A stretch of DNA of 64,000 nucleotides from Salibacterium aidingense DSM 18341 (GTDB taxonomy: Bacteria; Bacillota; Bacilli; Bacillales; Marinococcaceae), in the NCBI RefSeq assembly GCF_000429685.1, contig NZ_AUCI01000007.1:186001-250000 (forward strand), written 5' to 3'. The position numbers and the translations under genes were made by a program. This document shows, in pieces, positions 9,582 to 18,647 of this stretch. Each line of letters opens with the position of its first letter. Positions within the stretch are counted from its first letter, which is position 1. A model generated the notes under the pieces. It ran no database searches. It had not been told where the DNA came from and saw nothing but the letters and a program-made list of their open reading frames with translations.

Positions 9582-10055
9582 TTACGATTTCTGAAGACTA
9601 TACCTTTTAATAAAGTTTCCATCCTCCATCGACAAGTAATAATACTGCAGGGTGTTATCCACCTCAAATGTCACTTCATATAAAGGTTCACCATCCTGCA
9701 TTCCAGGCTTCACACTGCGGATGCTGTTCCTGTCAAATTGCTCCATGACAATTTTTTCTGCTTCCTCTGGAGTTATGCTCTCGTCATAAGGAAGGTGATC
9801 AATAATGCTTTCATCCTGTAGAAAGAACCATTCCCGGGAACCGTCGCTGCGTTCTGCATTCACGGTATAAACAGGTTCATTTCCGAAATAATAATAGGTG
9901 TTGTGCACTGCTTCCATATCCTTTTCCGACATAACTGTTTGTTCAGCAGCTTCGAGCTGGTCTGCCAGCGGCGTACGAACAGCCGCATAAAGAATCACGA
10001 ATAAACCGACAAGAAGGAGAAGGGCAAGACCCGCTCCTAAAATCCAACGCTGCAA
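9582..10055 (-). CDS. ypmB: YpmB-like membrane-anchored protein (DUF5590/PepSY-type)
   Basis: This 157-residue protein has one N-terminal membrane anchor (about residues 5-27) and an extracellular part with two small PepSY-like repeats, the second containing SITPEEAEKIVMEQF. Position between aspB and dinG and size (about 160) match B. subtilis YpmB. PepSY-type domains often inhibit or modulate wall enzymes or peptidases, but the role of YpmB is not established. It is separated from mtaD upstream by 52 bases with no clear terminator. Confidence 0.82.
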   Translation of the reverse strand: MQRWILGAGLALLLLVGLFVILYAAVRTPLADQLEAAEQTVMSEKDMEAVHNTYYYFGNEPVYTVNAERSDGSREWFFLQDESIIDHLPYDESITPEEAEKIVMEQFDRNSIRSVKPGMQDGEPLYEVTFEVDNTLQYYYLSMEDGNFIKRYSLQKS

Positions 10056-10107
10056 CGCAAGACTTCCTTTCTTTTTAAAGTTCCCTCACTTCATTCTGTA
10101 TAAGATA

Positions 10108-11415
10108 TTATCCGGCAATTATCTCGTTATAGCAAGCATTGGCTTCAAATCTGATTCGTTCTTCATCGAGTGTCAATAGTTCTCTGTCTTTCATGAGCTG
10201 CTTTCCCTCAACAAAAACATCGGTGACATCCTGCCCATTCATGGCATATACAAGATGAGACAATATATTCTGTTCCGGATGAAGGTGTATTGCTTCCGGG
10301 TTCACCATGATAAAATCGGCGCGTGCCCCTTCTGTCAGCAGTCCGTTTTCGGCAAACCCAAGCGTTTTTGCTCCATGAATGGTTGCCATGTTCACAATAT
10401 CTGCTGCCCGAACAGCGGAAGGATTTTCCCGTTTCCCTTTTTGCAGCAGAGAAGCAAACCGCATTTCCTCGAACATATCGAGATTATTGTTGGAGGCTGT
10501 ACTGTCCGTTCCAAGCGTGAGATGGAGCCCTGCTGCCGCCATCTCATCGACCGGGGCGATTCCTGATCCAAGCTTTGCATTGCTCATTGGATTATGAGAA
10601 ACAGAAACCGGTTTGTTTTGCAGCATTTCCAGTTCCTTTTTTGTTACATGGACAAGGTGGGTTAATACAGATGGCTGCTCGTAGAAACCAAGCTGTTCCA
10701 GATGAAACAGAGGCGTCACCCCATACTGCTGCCTGTGGTCTTCTACTTCAGCTGCTGTTTCCGCTACATGAGTGCCAAGGGAAAGCTGATGACGCTTTGC
10801 TTCCTTTATAATTTCCCTTAAAAAATCCGGGGGACACGTATAAGGGGCATGTGGAAACAACATCCCTTTCACCCGACCTTTCCCCGATTCATTCCAGGTT
10901 AGTGCCAGCTGCACCGCTTCATCAAGTTTAGCCGATAATTCCTCCGTTGAGCCAAATCCGATCATACCTCTGCTGAGTACAGCTTTCATCCCGGCTTCCA
11001 TCGTTAATTGAAAAACGGAGTCCATATGGAGGTGATACATATCTAAAAAAGCGACTGTACCTGAACGGATCATCTCTGCCAGAGCAAGAGAAGTTCCAGC
11101 TTCCACTTTTTTCTTATCCAGTCTTGCTTCTCGCGGCCAAATTTCCTGTTCGAGCCACTTCTTCAAAGGAAGATCATCCGCCACTCCTCTCAGCAGAGAC
11201 ATCGGTGTATGAGCATGGGTATTGTAAAAACCGGGCATCACCCATTTTCCACCTCCATCTAAACACCTGCCATGTTCTTTCTTTTTATTCGGAACCGGAA
11301 GATTTCCAATTTCTACAATTTCTCCGTTCTGGACTTCGACATAGCTGTTCTTTTGTACCAACCTTGATGTCCCGGGGCGAACAAGATGAATATTTTCCAT
11401 AATAAAATGTGTCAT
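10108..11415 (-). CDS. mtaD: 5-methylthioadenosine/S-adenosylhomocysteine deaminase
   Basis: This is a cytosolic amidohydrolase that deaminates adenosine derivatives, mainly methylthioadenosine and S-adenosylhomocysteine, for purine and methionine salvage. The 435-residue protein has the metal motif NTHAHTPMSLLRG, a GTHVAETAAE motif with the third His, SHNPMSNAKLGSGIAP, and the catalytic Asp in LGTDSTASNN. These features match the MtaD branch better than guanine or cytosine deaminases. It lies 12 bases after dinG and before ypmB. In B. subtilis that gap holds the small gene ypmA, which is absent here. The enzyme activity is inferred from motifs only. Confidence 0.88.
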   Translation of the reverse strand: MTHFIMENIHLVRPGTSRLVQKNSYVEVQNGEIVEIGNLPVPNKKKEHGRCLDGGGKWVMPGFYNTHAHTPMSLLRGVADDLPLKKWLEQEIWPREARLDKKKVEAGTSLALAEMIRSGTVAFLDMYHLHMDSVFQLTMEAGMKAVLSRGMIGFGSTEELSAKLDEAVQLALTWNESGKGRVKGMLFPHAPYTCPPDFLREIIKEAKRHQLSLGTHVAETAAEVEDHRQQYGVTPLFHLEQLGFYEQPSVLTHLVHVTKKELEMLQNKPVSVSHNPMSNAKLGSGIAPVDEMAAAGLHLTLGTDSTASNNNLDMFEEMRFASLLQKGKRENPSAVRAADIVNMATIHGAKTLGFAENGLLTEGARADFIMVNPEAIHLHPEQNILSHLVYAMNGQDVTDVFVEGKQLMKDRELLTLDEERIRFEANACYNEIIAG

Positions 11416-11427
11416 AACTACTTCCCC

Positions 11428-14235
11428 CTACCCCTTTTGAAAAAATAAGGCTATTTCATTCAGCAAATGGTCTACCGGTTTATGCAAAACAGGCAATGCT
11501 GGAAGGGAATCGATAAAGTCTTTGCCATATCTGTTTTGAAAAATCCGTTTGTCCAGGACAATAACAACCCCTCGATCGTTTTTATGCCGCAGCAGTCTTC
11601 CGAATCCCTGCTTAAATCGCAGCACGGCCTGTGGAAGAGAAACTTCTGTAAACGGGTTGCCGCCAGCTTGTTTCACCTGCTCCATTCGTGCCTGGGTAAT
11701 TGGTTCATCCGGCGGCGGAAAAGGGAGCCTCACGATGATTAAACAGCTTAAATCTTCTCCGGGAATATCGATTCCTTCCCAAAACGCATTCGTCCCCAGC
11801 AATACCGCCTGCTCATACTGTTTAAATGTTTTCATCAATTTAGAACGGCTCCCGCTTTTCACGCCCTGGGCAATAAACGTAAATATGTTTTCCTCATCCC
11901 ATCTCTTCAGCTGGTCGTAAGTCTGCCGGAGCATTTCAAATGATGTAAACAAAACGAGCATCTTCCCCTCCGTTATAGAGGCAGCATGGTAGATAAATTC
12001 AGCGGTATCCCATATAAAATCTTTTTCTTTCTGTTTTATCGAACGAATATCTTCCGGCACCATCAGCTTTGCTCTGTTTTCTATCGAAAAGGAAGAGCCC
12101 AGCTGCAGGGTTTTGGGTCCAAAATCCTGAAGTCCCCACCTGCGTATTACATAGGAAAACGAATTTTTCATGGTGAGGGCAGCTGAAGTAAGGATGACGC
12201 TGTCTTTGCGGGCGAAAAACTGATCGGCGAGCTGTTCTGAAACATCCACCGGTCTATTGTATAGATAAGCGGCATTGGCCGCTCCTTTTTTGTCAATTTC
12301 CATCCAATAAACGTAGTTGTCTTTCTCCTCTAACAGCAGCGATTCGAGACGAAGACACATCCCTTCGATATCTTCGGCAGCAGATTTAAAATCATGCAGC
12401 AAACCCTCTTCATTCGTACCCTGCGGCACCACGGAGGACAGCTGATGGTAAAACGAAAGCCAGGCCCTTTCTTCCTCTTCGAAAATGTAGAGGATACGCT
12501 GAAGGGAGTCTTTCACTGCCGTCCATTCCGGATCGGCGTTTTGGGCTGGAAAATACCGCAGGGACAATCTTCCCACATCCGTACGTTTTGGAATCGAATG
12601 CTTTCTGCAGTAATGATGAATCATTCGAAACAATTCATCTATTTCATACTTTAATAAGGTGAAATAGTCTCCCCGTTTTTGGTACCAGGACGACGAAAAA
12701 TGTCCTATGGAAGACTGTTCAAACACAAGCAGCCGTTGAAATATCCCAATTTCCTCCAGCATACCGATCCGGTTCAAGACCTGGTTGAAGTAGAAATAAC
12801 TGACTTCCTCCCCTAAATGCTTAGATGCCAAATCATCTAAATGATGTGCTTCATCTATGACGACATGCTTATTCTCGGGAAGAAGCTGGTCCCCTCTCTT
12901 CATTTCCGTGAATAACAGAGCATGATTGGTAATTAAAATATCTGCAGTTTCTGCGCGTGCCTTCGCTCGTTCATAAAAATTATAATCCGCCCACTGCCCC
13001 GAAGCCCTGGAACCATAGGAATCATCTGTACACACTTTTTCCCAGAAAAGGCTGTTAGCGCCGCCCGGCAGATTTATTTCTTCTACGTCTCCGGTCTCTG
13101 TTTCCAGAATCCAGATTAAAATTTGAGCCAGTCCGAGTACTTCCTCGTAGGAAGCGGGGGCGGTCCCAAGCATCTGTTTGAACTTTCGCAGGCATAAATA
13201 ATGGCTTTTCCCTTTGAGTAAAAAAACAGATATTGAAAATGGCACTGCTTTTTTTAAAAGGGGAATTTCTTTTTGGATCAACTGTTCCTGCAGCGTAATT
13301 GTATGAGTAGAAACGATGACCCGTTTTCCAGTATGTTTGCTGAAATAAAGACTTGGTACGAGATAAGCCAGGGTCTTTCCAATTCCGGTTCCTGCTTCGA
13401 CCAGTAAATGACGACGGTTTTTCATCGCAGTTTCAACTTCCTCCGCCATTTTCTCCTGTCCTTCTCTGTAATCGTAGTCTTTCCATACAGTGGAGAGAAG
13501 TCCTCCCGGCGCAAAAAAACGTCCGCTTCCTTCTTCTGCCTTCTTCGTTCGTTCTCCTGCGGCAGGTCTTTTCGGTCTTTTTAAGGCAATACCTTTATAC
13601 TCTACGATATCATATTTTTCTGACCAAGCCGGATTGTTCTCCCATGATTTCGTTAACGGCAATATATCACTTTCCAAATGGGACGCAAGGGAACGTAATC
13701 CTTTCCATGCCGGCGCCGGAAGCTGGGAGAACTTATCAAAAAGCAAAAGGAGCAGATCTGCTGTAACCTGGGCATCGCTGTCCGCCTGATGCGGGCGGCT
13801 GTGGGAAATCTGCAGCCACTCCGCCAGCTGGGATAATTGATAGCCGGGAGCCCGCGGGTATAAGATTCGGGAGCATTCCACGGTATCGATGACTTTCCCT
13901 TTAAAAGCAGGAAAACCAGCTTCCTCCAGTTCATTGTTAATAAAATGCAAATCAAACCGCACATTGTGCGCAACAAAAAAAGCATTTTCCAATTTTTCCA
14001 ATAATAGTGGGGCAATCTCCAAAAACTCCGGGGCCGTTTGCACATCTTCCTGCTCTATACCGGTTAACTGCTGGATAAAAGCAGGGATGGGACGATGAGG
14101 CTGGATAAAAGAAGAAAAGGTTTCGGTAACACTTCCATCTTCGATAACAGCCAGTCCAATCTGAATTATTTTATCTCCTTTTTTCGGAGCATTTCCTGTC
14201 GTTTCTGTATCGACAACGACAAACTTCCTTGACAT
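11428..14235 (-). CDS. dinG: DinG-family nuclease-helicase
   Basis: This protein of 935 residues fuses an N-terminal DEDD 3'-5' exonuclease domain to a superfamily 2 helicase-like domain. The exonuclease part (residues 1-170) has VVDTETTG as ExoI and HQADSDAQVTADLL as ExoIII. The helicase part has the Walker A motif EAGTGIGKTLAYL (about 285) and a DEAH box in VVIDEAHHLDD (about 455). In Firmicutes DinG the helicase domain lacks the Fe-S cluster and the protein acts mainly as a nuclease on single-stranded DNA; that is family knowledge. It sits between panD and mtaD. Confidence 0.95.
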   Translation of the reverse strand: MSRKFVVVDTETTGNAPKKGDKIIQIGLAVIEDGSVTETFSSFIQPHRPIPAFIQQLTGIEQEDVQTAPEFLEIAPLLLEKLENAFFVAHNVRFDLHFINNELEEAGFPAFKGKVIDTVECSRILYPRAPGYQLSQLAEWLQISHSRPHQADSDAQVTADLLLLLFDKFSQLPAPAWKGLRSLASHLESDILPLTKSWENNPAWSEKYDIVEYKGIALKRPKRPAAGERTKKAEEGSGRFFAPGGLLSTVWKDYDYREGQEKMAEEVETAMKNRRHLLVEAGTGIGKTLAYLVPSLYFSKHTGKRVIVSTHTITLQEQLIQKEIPLLKKAVPFSISVFLLKGKSHYLCLRKFKQMLGTAPASYEEVLGLAQILIWILETETGDVEEINLPGGANSLFWEKVCTDDSYGSRASGQWADYNFYERAKARAETADILITNHALLFTEMKRGDQLLPENKHVVIDEAHHLDDLASKHLGEEVSYFYFNQVLNRIGMLEEIGIFQRLLVFEQSSIGHFSSSWYQKRGDYFTLLKYEIDELFRMIHHYCRKHSIPKRTDVGRLSLRYFPAQNADPEWTAVKDSLQRILYIFEEEERAWLSFYHQLSSVVPQGTNEEGLLHDFKSAAEDIEGMCLRLESLLLEEKDNYVYWMEIDKKGAANAAYLYNRPVDVSEQLADQFFARKDSVILTSAALTMKNSFSYVIRRWGLQDFGPKTLQLGSSFSIENRAKLMVPEDIRSIKQKEKDFIWDTAEFIYHAASITEGKMLVLFTSFEMLRQTYDQLKRWDEENIFTFIAQGVKSGSRSKLMKTFKQYEQAVLLGTNAFWEGIDIPGEDLSCLIIVRLPFPPPDEPITQARMEQVKQAGGNPFTEVSLPQAVLRFKQGFGRLLRHKNDRGVVIVLDKRIFQNRYGKDFIDSLPALPVLHKPVDHLLNEIALFFQKG

Positions 14236-14275
14236 AGATTTTCACCCCGGCCTGTTCATTAATTTCCAAGATTGA

Positions 14276-14659
14276 TTAAACCATTGTGGATGGAGATTCC
14301 TGCGGCAGCATTTGCTTAATTCGATTTCCCCCGCCCAGCACTGCTATATTTGGCTGGAAATTCCGGCACTTTTGTTCTTCCACCTGCGCATAGGCAATGA
14401 TAATAATAGTATCCCCCGGCTGTGCCATTCTTGCGGCAGCACCGTTTAAACAAACCGTACCGCTGTGGCGTCTGCCGGCAATAACATACGTTTCCAGCCT
14501 CGTTCCGTTGTTATTATTCACTACCTGAACTTTCTCATTTTCTATGATATCAACGGCTTCGAGCAGAGCAGCATCAATAGTGATACTGCCGACGTAATGT
14601 AAATCTGCTTCCGTCACTTCCGCACGATGCAGTTTAGATTTCATCAAGGTCCGGTACAT
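14276..14659 (-). CDS. panD: Aspartate 1-decarboxylase (pyruvoyl enzyme)
   Basis: PanD makes beta-alanine from aspartate for pantothenate. The proenzyme cleaves itself between Gly24 and Ser25 to form the pyruvoyl cofactor; the site is visible as YVGSITID. The start at 14659 gives [13 protein letters not shown], the conserved family N-terminus (127 residues), with AGGAG nine bases upstream. It lies 26 bases inside the end of panC, so the two are translationally coupled. It is last in panB-panC-panD. Confidence 0.96.
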   Translation of the reverse strand: MYRTLMKSKLHRAEVTEADLHYVGSITIDAALLEAVDIIENEKVQVVNNNNGTRLETYVIAGRRHSGTVCLNGAAARMAQPGDTIIIIAYAQVEEQKCRNFQPNIAVLGGGNRIKQMLPQESPSTMV

Positions 14660-15530
14660 CCTGTTTTTCTCCTTTCTTTGTGTCACGCAAAGGAACGATG
14701 ATATTGTCTATTAACCTTGCTTTGGAAAAGCGAATAGCAGCGGCTAAAATAATTTGTCCGCTGGAAGACGAAAAGGTTTCTAATTCCGGGTAGGCCAACA
14801 CTTCTGCGTAATCAATCTCAGCATCCGTATGGTTTACCAGACTATTATGGATAACCTTCTCCAATACAGAGACATCCCTTTCCCCCTGATGTACTTTTTC
14901 TTCAGCGGTCAGCAGGCTTTTGTACAACTGCGGAGCCTGCTTTCGTTCCTTTTCCGTTAAATAAATGTTGCGGGAACTTACTGCCAGCCCATCCGTTTCC
15001 CGGATTGTCCGGCAGGTGACAATGTCGATAGAAAGGTTAAAATCATCTGCCATGTTCTGGACCACAGCTGCCTGCTGCGCATCTTTTCGTCCAAAATAGG
15101 CGTTATCAGGATGGATAATCTGAAATAACTTCATTACCACCGTAGCAACGCCGTCAAAATGACCGGGTCTGTTTCTGCCGCAGAGTACCTGAACCCCCTT
15201 TTCCACGTGTACTATGGTGCGAACGGGTCTTGGATAGAGTTCATCCACCGGGGGAGCAAATATTACATCCACGTTTGCCATCCCGGCTGTTTCTGCGTCT
15301 GCTTCTATATTTTTTGGATACGTATCATAATCTTCATCTGCACCGAATTGAAGCGGGTTTACAAAAATGCTGACCACTACTTTGTCATTTTTTTGTCTTG
15401 CTTCATTCATTAAGGATAAATGTCCGCCATGAAGAGCTCCCATGGTTGGCACAAACCCTGTCGAACAACCTTGCTGCTTCCATTCTTCTGTCTTTTTCCT
15501 CATGGCAGAAGCACGGGTTATTATCATCAT
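14634..15530 (-). CDS. panC: Pantothenate synthetase
   Basis: PanC joins pantoate and beta-alanine with ATP, the last step of pantothenate synthesis. The 298-residue protein shows the HIGH-like nucleotide motif [16 protein letters not shown], the pantoate-binding [25 protein letters not shown], and the KMSKS-like [12 protein letters not shown]. It overlaps the panB stop by 4 bases and extends into panD. Confidence 0.97.
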   Translation of the reverse strand: MMIITRASAMRKKTEEWKQQGCSTGFVPTMGALHGGHLSLMNEARQKNDKVVVSIFVNPLQFGADEDYDTYPKNIEADAETAGMANVDVIFAPPVDELYPRPVRTIVHVEKGVQVLCGRNRPGHFDGVATVVMKLFQIIHPDNAYFGRKDAQQAAVVQNMADDFNLSIDIVTCRTIRETDGLAVSSRNIYLTEKERKQAPQLYKSLLTAEEKVHQGERDVSVLEKVIHNSLVNHTDAEIDYAEVLAYPELETFSSSSGQIILAAAIRFSKARLIDNIIVPLRDTKKGEKQDVPDLDEI

Positions 15531-16366
15531 TTTTTGATACCCCCGAACAACCTGTCGTCCATTTCTTCTTCCATGGAAAAAGAATGGCGGTTTTCCGGGA
15601 AAATGGATTGTTTTACATCATAGACATATTGACTGACTGCTGTTTCAGCTTCTTTCTGGAGGGAAGCATACTGTTTCACAAAAGAAGGAATAAACCCATC
15701 GGTCAGACCTACCAGATCGTGAAAGACGAGTACCTGCCCATCCGTGGCTCCGCCTGCTCCGATACCTATCACAGGAATCGTCAACGTTTTTGTCACAGCG
15801 GCAGCCAATTGGTGAGGTACACATTCAAGTACAAGTGCAAATGCCCCGCTTTGCTGAATGGCGCGGGCATCGTCCATGAGTTTAGCAGCCGCTGCCTCAG
15901 ATTTTCCCTGAACGCTGTATCCCCCAAGAACGCCAACAGATTGAGGGGTTAAACCAAGATGACCCATAACCGGGACACCACTTTCCGTTAAACGTTCGAT
16001 AACAGTTAAAGTACGTCCGGAACCTTCTACTTTCACCGCTTGTACGCCTGCTTCCTGCATTAGTCGTCTTACAGCTTGAATCGTATCAGAAAACGGCCCA
16101 TTATAAGATAAAAACGGAAGGTCGGTAACTGTAAATACATCCGGAGCCCCTCTTTTTACTGCTTTGGAATGCATCAGCATATCCTCCACTGTGACAGGAA
16201 TAGTAGAATCATATCCATGAACAACCATCCCCGCCGAGTCACCTACCAGCAGCATATCTACTTCTGCTTTTGCTGCCGCTTTTGCCGAAGGGGCATCATA
16301 AGCGGTCACCATAGCAATAGGCTCACTGCCGGCTTTCATCTTCAGGAAAGCTTTACTCGTTTTCAA
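15527..16366 (-). CDS. panB: Ketopantoate hydroxymethyltransferase (TTG start)
   Basis: PanB transfers a hydroxymethyl group from 5,10-methylene-THF to 2-oxoisovalerate, the first committed step to pantothenate. Motifs include VTAYDAPSAK, LLVGDSAGMVVHGYDST (metal Asp), HLGLTPQSVGVLGGY and the catalytic Glu in VLECVP. A TTG codon at 16366 is chosen as start because AAGGAGGAG lies just before it and the product (279 residues) then begins LKTSKAFLKMK like its homologues. The region upstream can fold so that part of the SD is paired. Confidence 0.93.
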   Translation of the reverse strand: MKTSKAFLKMKAGSEPIAMVTAYDAPSAKAAAKAEVDMLLVGDSAGMVVHGYDSTIPVTVEDMLMHSKAVKRGAPDVFTVTDLPFLSYNGPFSDTIQAVRRLMQEAGVQAVKVEGSGRTLTVIERLTESGVPVMGHLGLTPQSVGVLGGYSVQGKSEAAAAKLMDDARAIQQSGAFALVLECVPHQLAAAVTKTLTIPVIGIGAGGATDGQVLVFHDLVGLTDGFIPSFVKQYASLQKEAETAVSQYVYDVKQSIFPENRHSFSMEEEMDDRLFGGIKK

Positions 16367-16506
16367 TTTTTCTCCTCCTTTTTGTGGAGAAAAGGAAATA
16401 TACTGCCCGTAGGCAGACTTCCTTCTCCGTCCCTGTCCTGTTCGGATCAAGGCAGAATTCTGTCATCATACGATTTGTGCAATTCCAGCTGGATATCGCC
16501 TCTTTT

Positions 16507-16515
16507 AGTATATCA
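16507..16515 (-). promoter_or_regulatory. Extended -10 promoter candidate for panBCD
   Basis: TGATATACT on the minus strand matches an extended -10 (TGn-TATACT) with no good -35. It lies just past the birA stop, about 140 bases before the panB start. Confidence 0.4.
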
Positions 16516-16525
16516 CATCAAATCA

Positions 16526-17491
16526 CTAGTCTATATCGGCACTGTATATTTGTTCTATACTGCCATCCGCTTTTTTGATTAATAACACGCCATCGTCAGT
16601 GATTCCTTCTGCAAGCCCTGTTACCGTTTTGGAAACAGATATAGCTGTTATCTGGCTTCCAATGGTCACCGCAAGTTCTTCCCAGCGTCTGCGTATATCA
16701 GAAAATCCATAGTCGAGATAATGATAGTACCAGTATTCCATTCTCTCCAATACAGCAGCGATGATATCGGCTCGATAAAAAGAGCCCCCGCCGTTTTCTT
16801 CTGCAAGAGAAGTTGCTTTGTCTCTCAACTCCTCCGGAAACTGATCCTTCCGCTGGTTAATGTTTAAACCAATCCCGATAATAACTGCCTGCACCCTGTC
16901 CGGTTCCGACTGCATTTCTGTCAATATGCCAGCAGTTTTCTTCCCTTCCATTAGGATATCATTGGGCCATTTTATTTGTGGATGCAGGCCGGTCGCTGCA
17001 TGAATTCCTTCTGTGACTGCCACCGCCGTCATTAAGGTCAGCTGGGGGGCCCGCTGCGGTATGATATCAGGTCTAAGGATTAGACTGAACCACAGACCGG
17101 TTCCTGAAGGAGAATACCATTCTCTATTGAGCCGGCCTTTTCCTTTTATTTGAGTGTCTGCAGCAACAACGGTCCCTTCCGGCGCCCCTTCTCTGGAAAG
17201 CTGATGGGCCACTTCCTGGGTAGAAGCCACTTCCTGCTTATAAGTAATAAACGTCCCCAGACGGGATGTCGTTAGTCGGGCTTTTATCTCATCCGCGCTG
17301 GCCAGATTGGGGGTGTGGGTTAGACGATATCCCTTGCGCGGAACAGCTTCCACTTCATACCCATTTTTCCTGAGCTCTTCCATATGCTTCCATACCGCTG
17401 TCCGTGTTATACCAAGCTGCCGGCTGATCTCCTGGCCGGAGATAAATGTGTCTGATGCACCTTCCAATAATTGCAGTAGTTTATCTCTCAT
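16526..17491 (-). CDS. birA: Biotin--protein ligase and biotin repressor
   Basis: BirA attaches biotin to acetyl-CoA carboxylase and represses biotin genes. This 321-residue version has the N-terminal winged helix (about 1-65, ISRQLGITRTAVWKHMEELRKNG), so it is the bifunctional type. The catalytic domain has the biotin loop GKGRLNREWYSPSGTGLWFS, KWPNDI and a C-terminal SH3-like domain. It starts one base after the cca stop. Confidence 0.95.
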   Translation of the reverse strand: MRDKLLQLLEGASDTFISGQEISRQLGITRTAVWKHMEELRKNGYEVEAVPRKGYRLTHTPNLASADEIKARLTTSRLGTFITYKQEVASTQEVAHQLSREGAPEGTVVAADTQIKGKGRLNREWYSPSGTGLWFSLILRPDIIPQRAPQLTLMTAVAVTEGIHAATGLHPQIKWPNDILMEGKKTAGILTEMQSEPDRVQAVIIGIGLNINQRKDQFPEELRDKATSLAEENGGGSFYRADIIAAVLERMEYWYYHYLDYGFSDIRRRWEELAVTIGSQITAISVSKTVTGLAEGITDDGVLLIKKADGSIEQIYSADID

Positions 17492-17492
17492 T

Positions 17493-18644
17493 TCAATGTT
17501 TCTCCTTTAAAAAGGAAAGTAGTTCCTTTTTGGAATTAGATACTCGGTGGTGAAGCACTGCTTCTTCCAGTAAGTGAAGAAGCCATCCGATTCTATCCTT
17601 TGATATATCCGGGAAAAGATGAATAATATCTGCCCCGTTTATTTCTAAATCTCGGAGGGAGGTGAGAGCAAGCGATTGATAGATCTGTGTAATTGTCTGC
17701 AATGTTTCTGCTGAGGACTGTTGAGACAGCCATTGATACACTCTTTCTGTCTCCAGCGCCAGCGTTTCCCCGGTTTGATAGATCATGTCTATATCCCAAG
17801 GTATGCCTTCCGAATAAGTAAAACAGGTGTTTAGAATGTAATACAGTTTTTTTCGTGTTTTTTTAGACAGGGGCCAGGCGTTGACATATGCTTCCGCTTT
17901 CCTTTCATACAACAGCAGGAAAAAGGCCGCCCATCTTTCTGCGATGGAATGTAACGAATTCAGTTCATAGTGATTGACCGAAACATGCTGCGGATTGGAA
18001 CGGAGACGATCCGGAAAATTCTGTGGTATGCTGTACCTGAAAAGAAGGTCAAGCGCCTTCGCATGATACGTCCCCTCCAATAGTTTTTCCAGTTCTCTCT
18101 GAATCCGTTCGACAGCAATATCGGCTAAACCTCTATTATGGGTGAGCAATCCATTCCACGTTTGGTCCTCAATAGAAAAGCCAAGCTGCGAAACAAAACG
18201 AAGCGCCCGCAGGGTACGAAGCGGGTCTTCTTTCATTCGTTCGTCCGGGAAAATAGAACGAATCAGGCCCTTCTCCACATCCTTTCGTCCCCCCCACGGG
18301 TCCAGCATTTTCCCTGCCTGATCCACAGCAATCGCATTCATTGTAAAATCGCGCAGCTGCAGGTCAGCTTTTAATGTCTGCCCGCTGGATCGATACGGCG
18401 ATATTTCAAATACCGCGCCTTTCCAGGGTACAATGAACGTGGAAAATGCCTGCGACGGCAGTACCGCACCGGGAAATAATGAAGAAATATCAACAGAGGA
18501 AGCGTCCGTTACAATATCAAAATCATGAACCGGGACCCCCAACAGATAATTTCTGGCCGCTCCTCCCACAATATAACTTCTGTGTCCTGCATTTTCCATG
18601 TGCTGCAGAACCTGAAAGGCCGTCTCCCATTCCTTATCATCCAT
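17493..18644 (-). CDS. cca: CCA-adding enzyme (tRNA nucleotidyltransferase)
   Basis: This enzyme builds or repairs the 3' CCA end of tRNAs. It is a class II nucleotidyltransferase: IVGGAARNYLLG, the metal DxD in DFDIVTDAS, the RRD-type segment DFTMNAIAVD, and ERIQRELEKLL in the neck. The 383-residue length is normal. It sits between bshA and birA, as in B. subtilis. Confidence 0.96.
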   Translation of the reverse strand: MDDKEWETAFQVLQHMENAGHRSYIVGGAARNYLLGVPVHDFDIVTDASSVDISSLFPGAVLPSQAFSTFIVPWKGAVFEISPYRSSGQTLKADLQLRDFTMNAIAVDQAGKMLDPWGGRKDVEKGLIRSIFPDERMKEDPLRTLRALRFVSQLGFSIEDQTWNGLLTHNRGLADIAVERIQRELEKLLEGTYHAKALDLLFRYSIPQNFPDRLRSNPQHVSVNHYELNSLHSIAERWAAFFLLLYERKAEAYVNAWPLSKKTRKKLYYILNTCFTYSEGIPWDIDMIYQTGETLALETERVYQWLSQQSSAETLQTITQIYQSLALTSLRDLEINGADIIHLFPDISKDRIGWLLHLLEEAVLHHRVSNSKKELLSFLKEKH

Positions 18645-18647
18645 GTT

